A stretch of DNA of 23,654 nucleotides from positions 1 to 23,654 of the forward strand of contig CAZTLW010000022.1 of the NCBI GenBank assembly GCA_964614585.1. The letters run 5' to 3'. The DNA comes from JAHEFX01 sp964614585. GTDB taxonomy: Bacteria > Actinomycetota > Acidimicrobiia > Spongiisociales > JAENVV01. Positions 1-7,722 of this stretch are shown here, piece after piece. Position 1 is the first letter of the stretch; each line of letters begins with the position of its first letter. Made by a program: the position numbers and the translations under genes. The notes under the pieces were generated by a model. The model searched no databases and had not been told where the DNA came from. It worked only from the letters and a program-made list of their open reading frames with translations.

Positions 1-321
1 TCCCTGGTAGGGCTCGACGAACGACGGGTGGTTGTGGCTCTCGATGCGGAGGGCGGCGTACCAGCCGTCGCCGAGGTCGACGACGCCGGCGTTCTCGCCC
101 GGGCCGACCACCACCCACGGCGCCTCGGCGGGGAAGCGCCCGAGGTGGGCGCGCGACGACTTGTAGGAGCAGTGCTCGGACCACATCACCGAGTACATGG
201 CCAACTCGGCGGGCTCCGGCGCCCGGCCGAGGATGCGCTGGACCGAGTCGTACTCCTCGTCGGTCATCCCGAGGGCCCGGTGGACGGGCACCTCGTCGGG
301 GGCGAGGTCGACCTCAGACAC
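1..321 (-). CDS. purL: Phosphoribosylformylglycinamidine synthase subunit PurL, N-terminal part
   Basis: Large ATP-dependent subunit of FGAM synthase, the fourth step of de novo purine synthesis, which converts FGAR to FGAM with ammonia delivered from PurQ. Only the first 107 codons lie in the window; the rest runs off the left edge. Seen: a GTG start at 321, then motif WSEHCSYKSSRAHLG near residues 49-63, the conserved HCSYK segment of PurL, and ESHNHPSFVEPYQG at residues 94-107, the conserved SHNHPS motif. The start overlaps the end of purQ by eight bases, so translation is probably coupled. This is the small bacterial-type PurL that needs PurS and PurQ, both encoded just upstream. Identification is secure although the C-terminal ATP-binding part is not visible. 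Confidence 0.95.
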   Translation of the reverse strand, partial: MSEVDLAPDEVPVHRALGMTDEEYDSVQRILGRAPEPAELAMYSVMWSEHCSYKSSRAHLGRFPAEAPWVVVGPGENAGVVDLGDGWYAALRIESHNHPSFVEPYQG

Positions 322-988
322 GGGCGGGCTCCAGGCTCTCGACGAACGACTGCAGCAGGACCCGTCCGTCGGACGAACCGAGCAGGTCGTCCATGGCCCG
401 TTCGGGATGGGGCATGATCCCTGCCACGCTGCCGGCGGCGACCGCCGCGATCGAGCCGGCGGAGCCGTTCGGGTTCCACTCCTCGTCGACCGTCCCGTCG
501 GGGCCGCAGTAGCGGGCCGCCACCGTGGGCACGTCGCCCTCGGGGTGGCGGTAGTTGCCCTCGTAGGAGTTGAGCGGGATCTCGAGGACCTGGCCCGGCT
601 CGGCGGCCCGGGTCAGGATCGTGTCGGTCGACTCCACCCGCACGTGGATGGGGCGACAGATGAACCGCAGGTCGCGGTTCTCCAGCAGCACCCCGGGCAG
701 CAGCCCGGCCTCGCACAGGATCTGGAAGCCGTTGCAGATCCCGAGGACGGGGGCCCCGGCGGCGGCGAGCCGCTCCACCTCGGCCATGACGGGCGAGAAG
801 CGGGCGATGGCACCCGTGCGCAGGTAGTCGCCGTGGGCGAACCCGCCGGGGAGCACCACCCCATCGAACGACGAGAGGTCGGTCTCGCGGTGCCACACCA
901 GCTCGGCGTCGGCGCCGAGGTCCGAGAGCGCCCACACGACGTCGTGCTCGCAGTTGGTGCCGGGGAAGACGACGACGGCGACGCTCAT
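314..988 (-). CDS. purQ: FGAM synthase glutaminase subunit PurQ
   Basis: Class I glutamine amidotransferase (224 aa) that hydrolyses glutamine and passes ammonia to PurL in the PurSQL complex. Seen: N-terminus VAVVVFPGTNCEHDVVWAL, oxyanion region LPGGFAHGDYLRTGAIA, nucleophile elbow LGICNGFQIL carrying the catalytic Cys, and the His/Glu part of the triad in MPHPERAMDDLLG. Length is normal for bacterial PurQ. The ATG at 988-986 overlaps the purS stop as ATGA, and the stop overlaps the GTG of purL. A longer in-frame reading exists upstream, but it is only the shadow of purS and purC; the PurQ family begins at this methionine. Confidence 0.97.
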   Translation of the reverse strand: MSVAVVVFPGTNCEHDVVWALSDLGADAELVWHRETDLSSFDGVVLPGGFAHGDYLRTGAIARFSPVMAEVERLAAAGAPVLGICNGFQILCEAGLLPGVLLENRDLRFICRPIHVRVESTDTILTRAAEPGQVLEIPLNSYEGNYRHPEGDVPTVAARYCGPDGTVDEEWNPNGSAGSIAAVAAGSVAGIMPHPERAMDDLLGSSDGRVLLQSFVESLEPARV

Positions 989-1224
989 CCGACCGAGATC
1001 TCGTAGTCGTCCATGACCGGGTTGGCGAGCAGCTGGTCGCACATCGCCCGCACCCGCGCCTCCACCTCGGCGGGATCGTCCCCCTCGACGTCGAGTTGGA
1101 TCTCCTTGTTGATGCGCACCCGCCCGACGTCGTCGAACCCGAGGTCGCGCAGCGCCCGGGCCACGGTGGTGCCCTGCGGGTCGGCGATGTCGCGGCGGCG
1201 CCGGACGGTGACGGTGACCTTCAT
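985..1224 (-). CDS. purS: FGAM synthase subunit PurS
   Basis: Small (79 aa) structural subunit that bridges PurQ and PurL in the FGAM synthase complex of Gram-positive bacteria. Seen: MKVTVTVRRRRDIADPQGTT at the start, then VARALRDLGF and the conserved VRINKEIQLDVEG strand, matching the usual pattern of PurS (beta strand, 'D.QG' turn, INK.I). The family length is about 80 aa. The start ATG overlaps the purC stop (ATGA) and its own stop overlaps purQ ATG (ATGA), so it is tightly coupled in the order purC-purS-purQ-purL. Placement between purC and purQ independently supports the call. Confidence 0.95.
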   Translation of the reverse strand: MKVTVTVRRRRDIADPQGTTVARALRDLGFDDVGRVRINKEIQLDVEGDDPAEVEARVRAMCDQLLANPVMDDYEISVG

Positions 1225-2099
1225 GCCTGCTCCAGGTGGTCGCTGAACGATCGGCCGGTGATCCGCTCGAAGGCCTCGACGTAGCGCGCCCGGGTGGCCG
1301 AGACCACCTCGGCCGGCAGGCGCGGCGCCGGCGGCTCCTTGTCCCAGTCCGTGGACTCGGCCCAGTCGCGCACGAACTGCTTGTCGAACGAGGGGATCGA
1401 GCGGCCGGGGAGCCACTCGTCGGCGGGCCAGTAGCGGGACGAGTCTGGGGTGAGGGCCTCGTCGACGAGGACCACCTCGCCGTCGACCACCCCGAACTCG
1501 AATTTCGTGTCGGCGAGGATGAGGCCTCGCTCGGCGGCATGGGCGTGGGCCTCGAGGTACAGGCGGACCGAGGTCGTGCGAAGGCGCTCGAAGAGGCGAT
1601 CGCCGACCTCGAAGCGGGCGGCGACCTCGGTGAGGTTGAGGTCGTGGCCGGTCTCGGCCTTGGTGGCCGGCGTGAAGATCGGCTCGTGGAGTCGGTCGGC
1701 CTGCCGCAGGCCGGACGGGAGGTGCTCGGTGGTCGGCCCGCCCCCTGCTTCGTACTCCTTCCACGACGACCCGTAGAGGTAGCCGCGGACCACGCACTCG
1801 AGGGGTATCACCTCGGCGCGGCGCACCACCATCGACCGGGGCGCCAGCGCGACCCGCTCGTCGTCGGTGAGGCCCGGGACGTCGGCGAGGTCGGTGGTGA
1901 GGAGGTGGTGGGAGACGTCGAGGTGCCGGAACCAGAACGCCGACAACCCGGTGAGGACGGCGCCCTTGTCGGGGATCGGGTCGTCGAAGACGACGTCGAA
2001 GGCGGAGATGCGGTCGGTGGCGACGAAGAGGAGGCGCTCGGGGTCGATCTCGTAGATCTCCCGTACCTTCCCGGAGGCGATGTGCGGCAGGTCCGGCAC
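1221..2099 (-). CDS. purC: SAICAR synthetase PurC
   Basis: Phosphoribosylaminoimidazole-succinocarboxamide synthase; condenses CAIR with aspartate using ATP in purine synthesis. Seen: LPHIASGKVREIYEIDPERL near the N-terminus (nucleotide-binding strand), ATDRISAFDVVF, family signature IPLECVVRGYLYGSSWKEY, and second signature LILADTKFEFG followed by VLVDEALTPDSSRYWP. Length from the GTG at 2099 is 292 aa, normal for the family. A second in-frame GTG at 2141 would add 14 residues and would overlap the stop of the upstream membrane gene as GTGA, which fits the coupling style of this operon. Homologues start near the SGKVREIY strand, so I prefer 2099, but neither GTG has a clear ribosome site. 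Confidence 0.95.
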   Translation of the reverse strand: MPDLPHIASGKVREIYEIDPERLLFVATDRISAFDVVFDDPIPDKGAVLTGLSAFWFRHLDVSHHLLTTDLADVPGLTDDERVALAPRSMVVRRAEVIPLECVVRGYLYGSSWKEYEAGGGPTTEHLPSGLRQADRLHEPIFTPATKAETGHDLNLTEVAARFEVGDRLFERLRTTSVRLYLEAHAHAAERGLILADTKFEFGVVDGEVVLVDEALTPDSSRYWPADEWLPGRSIPSFDKQFVRDWAESTDWDKEPPAPRLPAEVVSATRARYVEAFERITGRSFSDHLEQA

Positions 2100-2137
2100 G
2101 GGCGGCGATGGTAGCCGCCGGCGAAGGTGGGCCGCGG

Positions 2138-2899
2138 TCACAGCGCGAGCACGTCCATGAGGAGGGCGATGGCGACGTGGATCGCCACGCCCCACCAGAC
2201 CGAACCGGTCTTGAGGGCGAGGAAGCCGAGCACCGTCCCCCCGACGAGGGCGGCGGCCGCTTCGAGCGGCGGCTTGGTGAAGTGGATCATCACGTAGGGC
2301 ACCACCGAGACGAACACTGCCCCGATCCCGAACCGGGGTGCCAGGCCGAGGACCAGGAACCCCCGGAAGAAGAACTCGATGCCGAGGAACTGGGCGGCGT
2401 AGATCGCCCACCAGGCCACGAACCAGGGCCAGAGGCCCTCGCCGGCGGCGAGACCGTAGAACGGGTACTTCGCCTGAAAGGCGGGCTGGCCGGCGGCGAA
2501 GACGACGAAGGGGACCGAGAGCGCCAACAGCCAGGCGTAGGGCACCCAGGTGCCGGGGGGTGGCCGACGCAGGCCCACGTCGGCGAGGCGGAGGCCGATG
2601 AGCCGGAGGGCGACCCACGGGACGACGAGGTACCCGGCCACGTTGACCACCCCCCAGCGGGCGAGGCGGGCGAACTCCGGGGTGGTCGCCTCGGCGAGCC
2701 CCGATGGCACCGGCCCGGCCTGGGCGACGGTGATGCCGAGCAGGGACACGGCGGCGGCGACGAGCACGACCGCCACCCGCCGCTGGGCGATGACCGGTTC
2801 GACGTGGTCGACGTGGTGGCGGGAGGCGAGTTCGGCCCCGGCGATGACGTCGTCGACGTAGCGCCGTCGGATGGAGTCGTACCGGGTTCGGATCGACAC
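2138..2899 (-). CDS. CPBP-family intramembrane protease-like protein
   Basis: Predicted polytopic membrane protein of 253 aa resembling CPBP (Abi/CAAX-protease) intramembrane glutamic peptidases. Seen: an N-terminal cytosolic stretch rich in Arg/Asp, then hydrophobic segments near residues 42-60, 84-102, 121-137, 157-174, 193-206 and 213-229. The core motif is GIEFFFRGFL (E175, R179), with His206 in PYVMIHFTKP and His241 in GVAIHVAIALLMD. The classical motif is EExxxR; here the first Glu is replaced by Ile174, and the Asn/Asp normally four residues after the last His is Ala245. It may be a divergent active member or a non-catalytic relative; the substrate is unknown. It leads the purine operon: its TGA overlaps the more upstream candidate GTG of purC. 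A TACGCT lies six bases before the GTG start, suggesting a leaderless mRNA. Confidence 0.8.
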   Translation of the reverse strand: MSIRTRYDSIRRRYVDDVIAGAELASRHHVDHVEPVIAQRRVAVVLVAAAVSLLGITVAQAGPVPSGLAEATTPEFARLARWGVVNVAGYLVVPWVALRLIGLRLADVGLRRPPPGTWVPYAWLLALSVPFVVFAAGQPAFQAKYPFYGLAAGEGLWPWFVAWWAIYAAQFLGIEFFFRGFLVLGLAPRFGIGAVFVSVVPYVMIHFTKPPLEAAAALVGGTVLGFLALKTGSVWWGVAIHVAIALLMDVLAL

Positions 2900-2905
2900 G
2901 GGGCG

Positions 2906-2911
2906 AGCGTA
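2906..2911 (-). promoter_or_regulatory. Candidate -10 element for the CPBP-pur operon
   Basis: On the minus strand TACGCT (TANNNT type) ends six bases before the GTG at 2899, the spacing expected if transcription starts at or beside the start codon. No ribosome-binding sequence is present between them. No good -35 hexamer is seen. The same hexamer precedes the genes at 3953 and 11150. Confidence 0.4.
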
Positions 2912-2953
2912 GGGAAGGTCCGGGGCCGCGACGGTGTTCCACCCGCGGGCCGA

Positions 2954-2959
2954 TACCCT
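2954..2959 (+). promoter_or_regulatory. Candidate -10 element for lgt
   Basis: TACCCT lies 14 bases before the lgt GTG, within the 74-bp divergent spacer shared with the CPBP-pur operon. The same hexamer lies 13 bases before the tRNA-Leu gene. No clear -35 element is visible. A GGAG at 2965-2968, five bases before the GTG, can serve as ribosome site, so this mRNA would have a very short leader. Confidence 0.3.
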
Positions 2960-2973
2960 GCCCCGGAGCCGCC

Positions 2974-3798
2974 GTGACCTTCGCCTCCATCCCCTCCCCG
3001 CCGATCTCCGAGTTCTCGCTCGGGCCCCTGGACATCACGTTCTATGGGATCCTCATCGCCACCGGCGTGGCCGTTGCCGCCATCGTCACCACCCGTCGGT
3101 TCGTCGCGTGGGGCGGGGACGCCGAGCTGGCCCAGCGGGTGATCGTGTGGGCGGTGATCCTCGGCTTCCTCGGTGCCCGGCTCGCCTATGCCTCCACCCA
3201 CCTCGACCGGTTCGAGGGTCGGTGGATCGCCATCTTCTTCATCTGGGAGGGCGGGCTGGCGCTGTTCGGTGGCCTCACGGTCGGCACGGCCACCGCCGTC
3301 GTGATGTTGCGACGGGCGGGCGTCGACCCGTGGGTCTTCGCCGACTCGGCGGCCGTCGGCATCCCCCTTGCCCAGGCGATCGGGCGGTGGGGCAACTACT
3401 TCAACCAGGAGCTGTTCGGGACCCCCACGGACCTGCCGTGGGGCCTCGAGATCGACCCGGCCAGACGGCCCGCCGAGTACGCCGAGTTCGAGACGTTCCA
3501 CCCCACGTTCTTGTACGAGTCGCTGTGGAACGCGCTGATCGTGGCGCCGGTGATCCTCCTGCTGGAACGGCGCGGGATCCTCAAGCGTGGGTCGTCGATC
3601 GCCCTCTACATGGTCCTGTACGGGTTCATGCGGTTCCTCACCGAGCTCATCCGCACCGACACCGACTTCCGGTTCCTCGGGCTGTCGCGCAACGGATGGG
3701 TCTCGATGGGTGTCGTGTTGGCGGGGATCGCCGTGCTCGTCTGGCGCCAGCGTCGGGACGAGCCGCAGGCGGCGATGGAGCCGGTCCCCGAAGCCTGA
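2974..3798 (+). CDS. lgt: Prolipoprotein diacylglyceryl transferase Lgt
   Basis: Integral membrane enzyme that transfers diacylglycerol from phosphatidylglycerol to the lipobox cysteine of prolipoproteins, the first step of lipoprotein maturation. 274 aa, normal length. Seen: the Lgt signature GRWGNYFNQELFG (R138, N141, N144, E146), then HPTFLYESLWN at residues 176-186, and RTDTDFRFLGLSRNGWVSM near 227-245, with several hydrophobic helices. The segment IWEGGLALFGG has Phe98 where the E. coli enzyme has His103 (FHGG); as far as I know this position varies in actinobacteria. The GTG start at 2974 has GGAG five bases upstream. It is a single-gene unit divergent from the purine operon and followed by two palindromic repeats. 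Confidence 0.95.
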   Translation: MTFASIPSPPISEFSLGPLDITFYGILIATGVAVAAIVTTRRFVAWGGDAELAQRVIVWAVILGFLGARLAYASTHLDRFEGRWIAIFFIWEGGLALFGGLTVGTATAVVMLRRAGVDPWVFADSAAVGIPLAQAIGRWGNYFNQELFGTPTDLPWGLEIDPARRPAEYAEFETFHPTFLYESLWNALIVAPVILLLERRGILKRGSSIALYMVLYGFMRFLTELIRTDTDFRFLGLSRNGWVSMGVVLAGIAVLVWRQRRDEPQAAMEPVPEA

Positions 3799-3817
3799 CG
3801 CCCTCAACCCTGGGTTG
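3797..3817. repeat. Intergenic palindromic repeat, copy 1 (after lgt)
   Basis: Contains the perfect 13-bp palindrome CAACCCTGGGTTG at 3805-3817, preceded by GACGCCCT. It begins at the second base of the lgt stop codon. The 21-bp unit recurs at 3865 with only the central base changed (T to A). A weak hairpin follows (GTGAGCG at 3817-3823 with CGCTCAC at 3835-3841, 11-base loop), so the region may end lgt transcription. Confidence 0.75.
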
Positions 3818-3864
3818 TGAGCGGCGGTTCCCGACGCTCACGGCCCTCGGATCGGTGGTCGGGC

Positions 3865-3885
3865 GACGCCCTCAACCCAGGGTTG
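3865..3885. repeat. Intergenic palindromic repeat, copy 2
   Basis: Direct copy of the 21-bp unit at 3797, with palindrome CAACCCAGGGTTG at 3873-3885. The two copies are 68 bp apart and differ only at the palindrome centre. Related cores AACCCWGGGTT recur at 7601, 8664 and 13555, always between genes. Confidence 0.75.
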
Positions 3886-3925
3886 GCCTCAGGGGAGTGG
3901 GTGGGTTGGCGTCGAGTCCCGTCGG

Positions 3926-3948
3926 TACGCTTGCTCGACCGGAGGAGG
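3926..3948 (+). promoter_or_regulatory. Candidate -10 element and strong ribosome site for the cyclase-ATPase gene
   Basis: TACGCT at 3926-3931 matches the TANNNT pattern. GGAGGAGG at 3941-3948 is a near-perfect Shine-Dalgarno sequence ending four bases before the GTG at 3953; its first GGAGG lies seven bases from the start. It fixes the start codon and is the strongest ribosome site in the window. Confidence 0.55.
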
Positions 3949-3952
3949 GTGC

Positions 3953-6900
3953 GTGGACTGTTCATCGTGTGGGGGGAGCAACCTCGAGGGCCAGCGGTTC
4001 TGCAACCACTGCGGGACGCCCCTGGTCGCCGCGTGTCCGACCTGCGCCGCCGAGAACCAACCGGGGTCGCGGTTCTGCGGCTCGTGTGGCTCGACGCTCG
4101 ACGGCGCCGTGGTGACCGCCGAACCCGTCCGGCCCTCGGCCGAACGACGGTTCATCACGGCACTGTTCGCGGATCTTGTCGGCTTCACGTCGATGACCGA
4201 GGCTGCCGACGCCGAGGATGTCCGGTCGATGCTCACCGACTACTTCGAGCGGGCACGAGCCGTCATCGAGCGATTCGGGGGGGAGGTCGACAAGTTCATC
4301 GGCGATGCGATCACCGCCTTCTGGGGCACGACGGTCACCAACGAGGACGACGCCGAGCGTGCGGTGCGGGCCGGTCTCGAACTGGTGGACCTCGTCGACT
4401 CCCTCGGCGCCGAGTTGGGACTCGATCTCGCCCTGCGGGTCGGCGTCCTGTCGGGTGAGACGGCGGTCGGTGAGGGCGGCAACCAGCACGGCCTCGTGAT
4501 CGGGGACATCGTCAACACCGCCGCCAGGATCCAGTCCGCCGCCGAGCCGGGGACCGTTTACGTGGGGGAGTCGACCCGGCAGCTGACGTCCGGTGCGCTC
4601 TCCTACCGGGACGCCGGCTCCATCGACGCGAAGGGGAAGGCCGATCCGGTCCCGGTGTGGCAGGCCGAGGCCGTCGTGGGCCAGCGTGGCGGGGTGGGTC
4701 GCTGGGAGACCCTCGAGCCCCCGTTCGTGGGCCGGGAGGACGAGCTCCGTTTCCTCAAGGACCAACTCCACGCCACGACCCGCGACCGGTCGGCCCGGTT
4801 GGTGTCCATCGTGGGTGAGCCGGGCATCGGCAAGAGCCGCATCGCGTGGGAGCTGCTCAAGTACCTCGACGGGGTCACCGAGGTCTTCAAGTGGCACCAG
4901 GGGCGATCGCCGGCCTATGGCGAGGGCGTNNNNNNNNNNNNNNNNNNNNNNNNNNNNNNNNNNNNNNNNNNNNNNNNNNNNNNNNNNNNNNNNNNNNNNN
5001 NNNNNNNNNNNNNNNNNNNNNNNNNNNNNTCACCGAGGTCTTCAAGTGGCACCAGGGGCGATCGCCGGCCTATGGCGAGGGCGTCACGTTCTGGGCCCTG
5101 GCCGAGATGGTGCGGTCGCGGGCAGGCATCGGCGACGAGGACGAATCCCCCGCTGCCCGGATTCGACTGCGAACCGCCGTCGCCGAGTTCATTCCGGACC
5201 CCGACGAACGCGCCTGGATCGAGCCGAAGCTCGCGGGTCTGCTCGGCCTCGAGGACACGGGCGGTGTATCGCGGGGCGAGTTGTTCTCCGCCATCCGGAC
5301 CTTCTTCCAACGCATCGCCGCCACCGACACGGTCGTCATGCTGTTCGAGGACCTCCACTGGGCCGACGCAGGTCAGCTCGAGTTCATCGAGGAGTTGGTC
5401 GAGCTCTCGCGGTCGTCGCCGATCCTCGTCATCACGCTTGCGCGCCCGGACCTGATCGATCGGCGACCCGACTGGGGCACGGCCCGCAGCCACTTCGCAT
5501 CGCTCCACCTGGGTGCCTTGGCCGACGCCGACATGGACCGGCTCGTCCGTGGGATCGTGGCCGACGTCGACGACCGGTTGGTCGAGGCGATCGTCGCCCG
5601 GGCTGGGGGAATCCCCCTGTACGCCGTGGAGTTTCTCCGAGCGCTCGTCGACGCCGGGTCGCTGGTGGCCGATGGCACCGCGCTGCGATCCGTGGGACCC
5701 GTCGACGACGTCGGCCTCCCCGACTCGCTCCATGCGATGGTGGGGTCGCGCCTCGATCGGCTCGACCCGGCCGATCGGGCGCTGGTCCAAGACTGCGCGA
5801 TCCTGGGCCACTCGTTCACGCCCGACGGCCTGATGGCCCTGACCGGACGGTCGATGGACGACTTGGCGCCGCCCCTGCGCGAGCTGACCAAGCGCGAGCT
5901 CCTGCGGCTCGAGGCCGATCCGCTCTCCCCCGAGCGAGGCCAGTACCAGTTCGTCCAGGGCGTGATTCGGGAGGTGGCCTACGGCCGCATCGCCAAGGCG
6001 GACCGGGTCGCCCGCCACGTGCGCGTCGCCGAGTACTTCCAGGAGGCCGTCCCGGTCGAGGGGGCCGCCGTCATCGCCGACCACTACCTGAAGGCGTACG
6101 AGATCGAGCCCGACGAAACCCTGGCCGAGCGGGCGAGGACCGCCCTGATCCACGCCGCCGAGCGCGCCGGTCAGTTGGGCTCCTTCGCCCAGGCCCTCAC
6201 CCTCGCCAAGCTCGGCCTCGCGGTCCCGGGGCCCGACCGTGACCGCTTGCCGCTCTGGGACCTCGGCTCGCGGTCCGCCTCGGCGACCCTCGACCACCCG
6301 GAGGCGATCGGCCTCGCGGAGCAGGCGCTCGAGTGGGCGCAGGCCAGCGGCACCCCCCATGAACGGCTCAAGGCCAACGCGATGCTGGGCCGGGCGTTGG
6401 TGTCGGCAGACCGCCCGGACGAGGCCGTTGCGGTCCTCGAGCCGGCCTTCGACCCGGCGTCCGTCGACGACCCGGGCATGGCCGAGGTCGGGTCGACACT
6501 GTCGGCGGCCTGCATGCGGGCCGCCCGCTATCAGGAGGCGGCGGACGTGGCCGTGCCGGTGATCGTCGCCGCCGAGCGCTCCGGAGACGACGCGACGCTG
6601 GTGGACGCACTCACCACACGAGGGACCGTGCTTCCCCAACTCGGTCGCCGTCATGAGGGCGTGGCGCTGATGCGCGAGTCGATCCGTCTCGCCGGCGATT
6701 CCTACGCCGGCCTGCGGGCGATCAACAACCTGATGCTCGACGAGTCGAACGATGGGCTGCAGGCCGTCGCCGACCTCGTCGAGCGAGGCGTCGACCTCGC
6801 CCAACGAGTTGGGGAAGGGTCGCTGAGCATCCGGCTGTCCACGTGGTCGTCCGTCCTGAATGAGGCGGCCGGAGACTTCTCGGCGGCTGCAGCGGCGTTG

Positions 6901-7581
6901 GACGTGGTCGACGTCTCGGGTGGCGGTGATTGGCATGGAGTGTTGGGGGCACTGGGCGAACGGATGCGGTGGCACGACGATGGCGACCGCGACCGCCTCG
7001 TGCGGGCGCGCGGCCTGCTGGAGCCGGTCCTCGAGTCGTCCGAGCCCCAGTATCGGGACTGGGCCAGGGACCACCTCGCCTCGGTCGAGTGGTACGTCGA
7101 CGACCTCGACGCGACATGGGAGCAGGTGGAGTGGCTGGCCACGCGCCCCGAGAGCGGCTCCCTGCCTTGGGCGCTCGAGTTCCGCGAGCGGGGGCTGGCC
7201 GTCGCCCTCCGCTCGGGAGACGTCGATCGGCACCGCACCGTGGCCGACTTCCCGTCCGAGCGCGGCCGAGCCCGCGACTCGTGGCTCCAGCTCGTCGACC
7301 TCGTCGGTCGGGTCGTGGCGGGGAGTTCCATCGACATCGCCGACGTCGACGAGGCCATGGCCGAGGTCGTCGCGACGCGTGGACGACTGGCGCAGGCCGT
7401 TTGGGAGGCAGAGCTCGCCGGGGCTCTCGCCGACCGCGAGCTGGCGTCGATCCTCGTCGACCGCGCCCACGAATGGTTCGTCCGGGTCGGCGACCGCGGC
7501 GATCTCGATCGGTACGCCGACCTGTTCGCCGATCTCACGCCCGACGCCGCCACGTCGACGGCCACCCCCGCCACGGCCTGA
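3953..7581 (+). CDS. Zinc-ribbon / class III nucleotidyl cyclase / AAA ATPase protein (split by assembly gap)
   Basis: Large multidomain signalling protein. Residues 3-46 hold two zinc ribbons (CSSC..CNHC and CPTC..CGSC). Residues 65-200 are a class III adenylate/guanylate cyclase domain: metal-binding Asp74 in LFADLVGFTSM, Asp118 in DKFIGDAITAFWG, and the VIGDIVNTAARI motif with Asp185, Asn188 and Arg192, so it looks catalytically competent. From about residue 258 comes an AAA_16/STAND ATPase, with FVGREDELRFL, Walker A GEPGIGKS (288-295) and Walker B VVMLFEDLHWAD near 408. The C-terminal half is helical and repeat-rich (TPR-like), with no HTH domain seen. The frame is broken only by 100 N plus a duplicated 55 bp; removing 155 bases restores one 1157-aa frame. 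GTG start with GGAGGAGG. Ligand and partners are unknown. Confidence 0.9.
4930..5029. other. 100-N scaffold gap that is probably false
   Basis: Exactly 100 N. The 55 bases before it (4875-4929) are identical to the 55 bases after it (5030-5084). The two contigs therefore overlap and should have been merged; no sequence appears to be missing. Reading across after removing the N run and one copy gives a continuous frame (..GEG-VTFWALAEM..). Confidence 0.93.
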
Positions 7582-7600
7582 CCCCCACCCACCAGAACCA

Positions 7601-7674
7601 AACCCAGGGTTCGGCACCGCGTGCATGGCGGAGGTTTGGGCCGGGGACCGCGTATGCGCGGTGCCGAGCCCACG
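7601..7674 (+). repeat. Left arm of a 74-bp inverted repeat
   Basis: Begins with AACCCAGGGTTCGGCACCGC, 20 bases after the cyclase-ATPase stop. It matches the reverse complement of 8601-8674 at 67 of 74 positions. It contains an imperfect hairpin (7637-7652 with 7657-7672, loop TATG). It also has a perfect alternative 11-bp pairing between TCGGCACCGCG (7611-7621) and CGCGGTGCCGA (7657-7667). Confidence 0.9.
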
Positions 7675-7722
7675 GAACACGACCCCCTTCCCGTGCACCT
7701 CGAACTGTGTGTGAATACGAAC

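Noticed and set aside
2900..2973. Purine riboswitch before the pur operon
   Set aside because: The spacer is only 74 bases, shared with the divergent lgt promoter, and the -10 lies six bases from the start codon, leaving no leader RNA.
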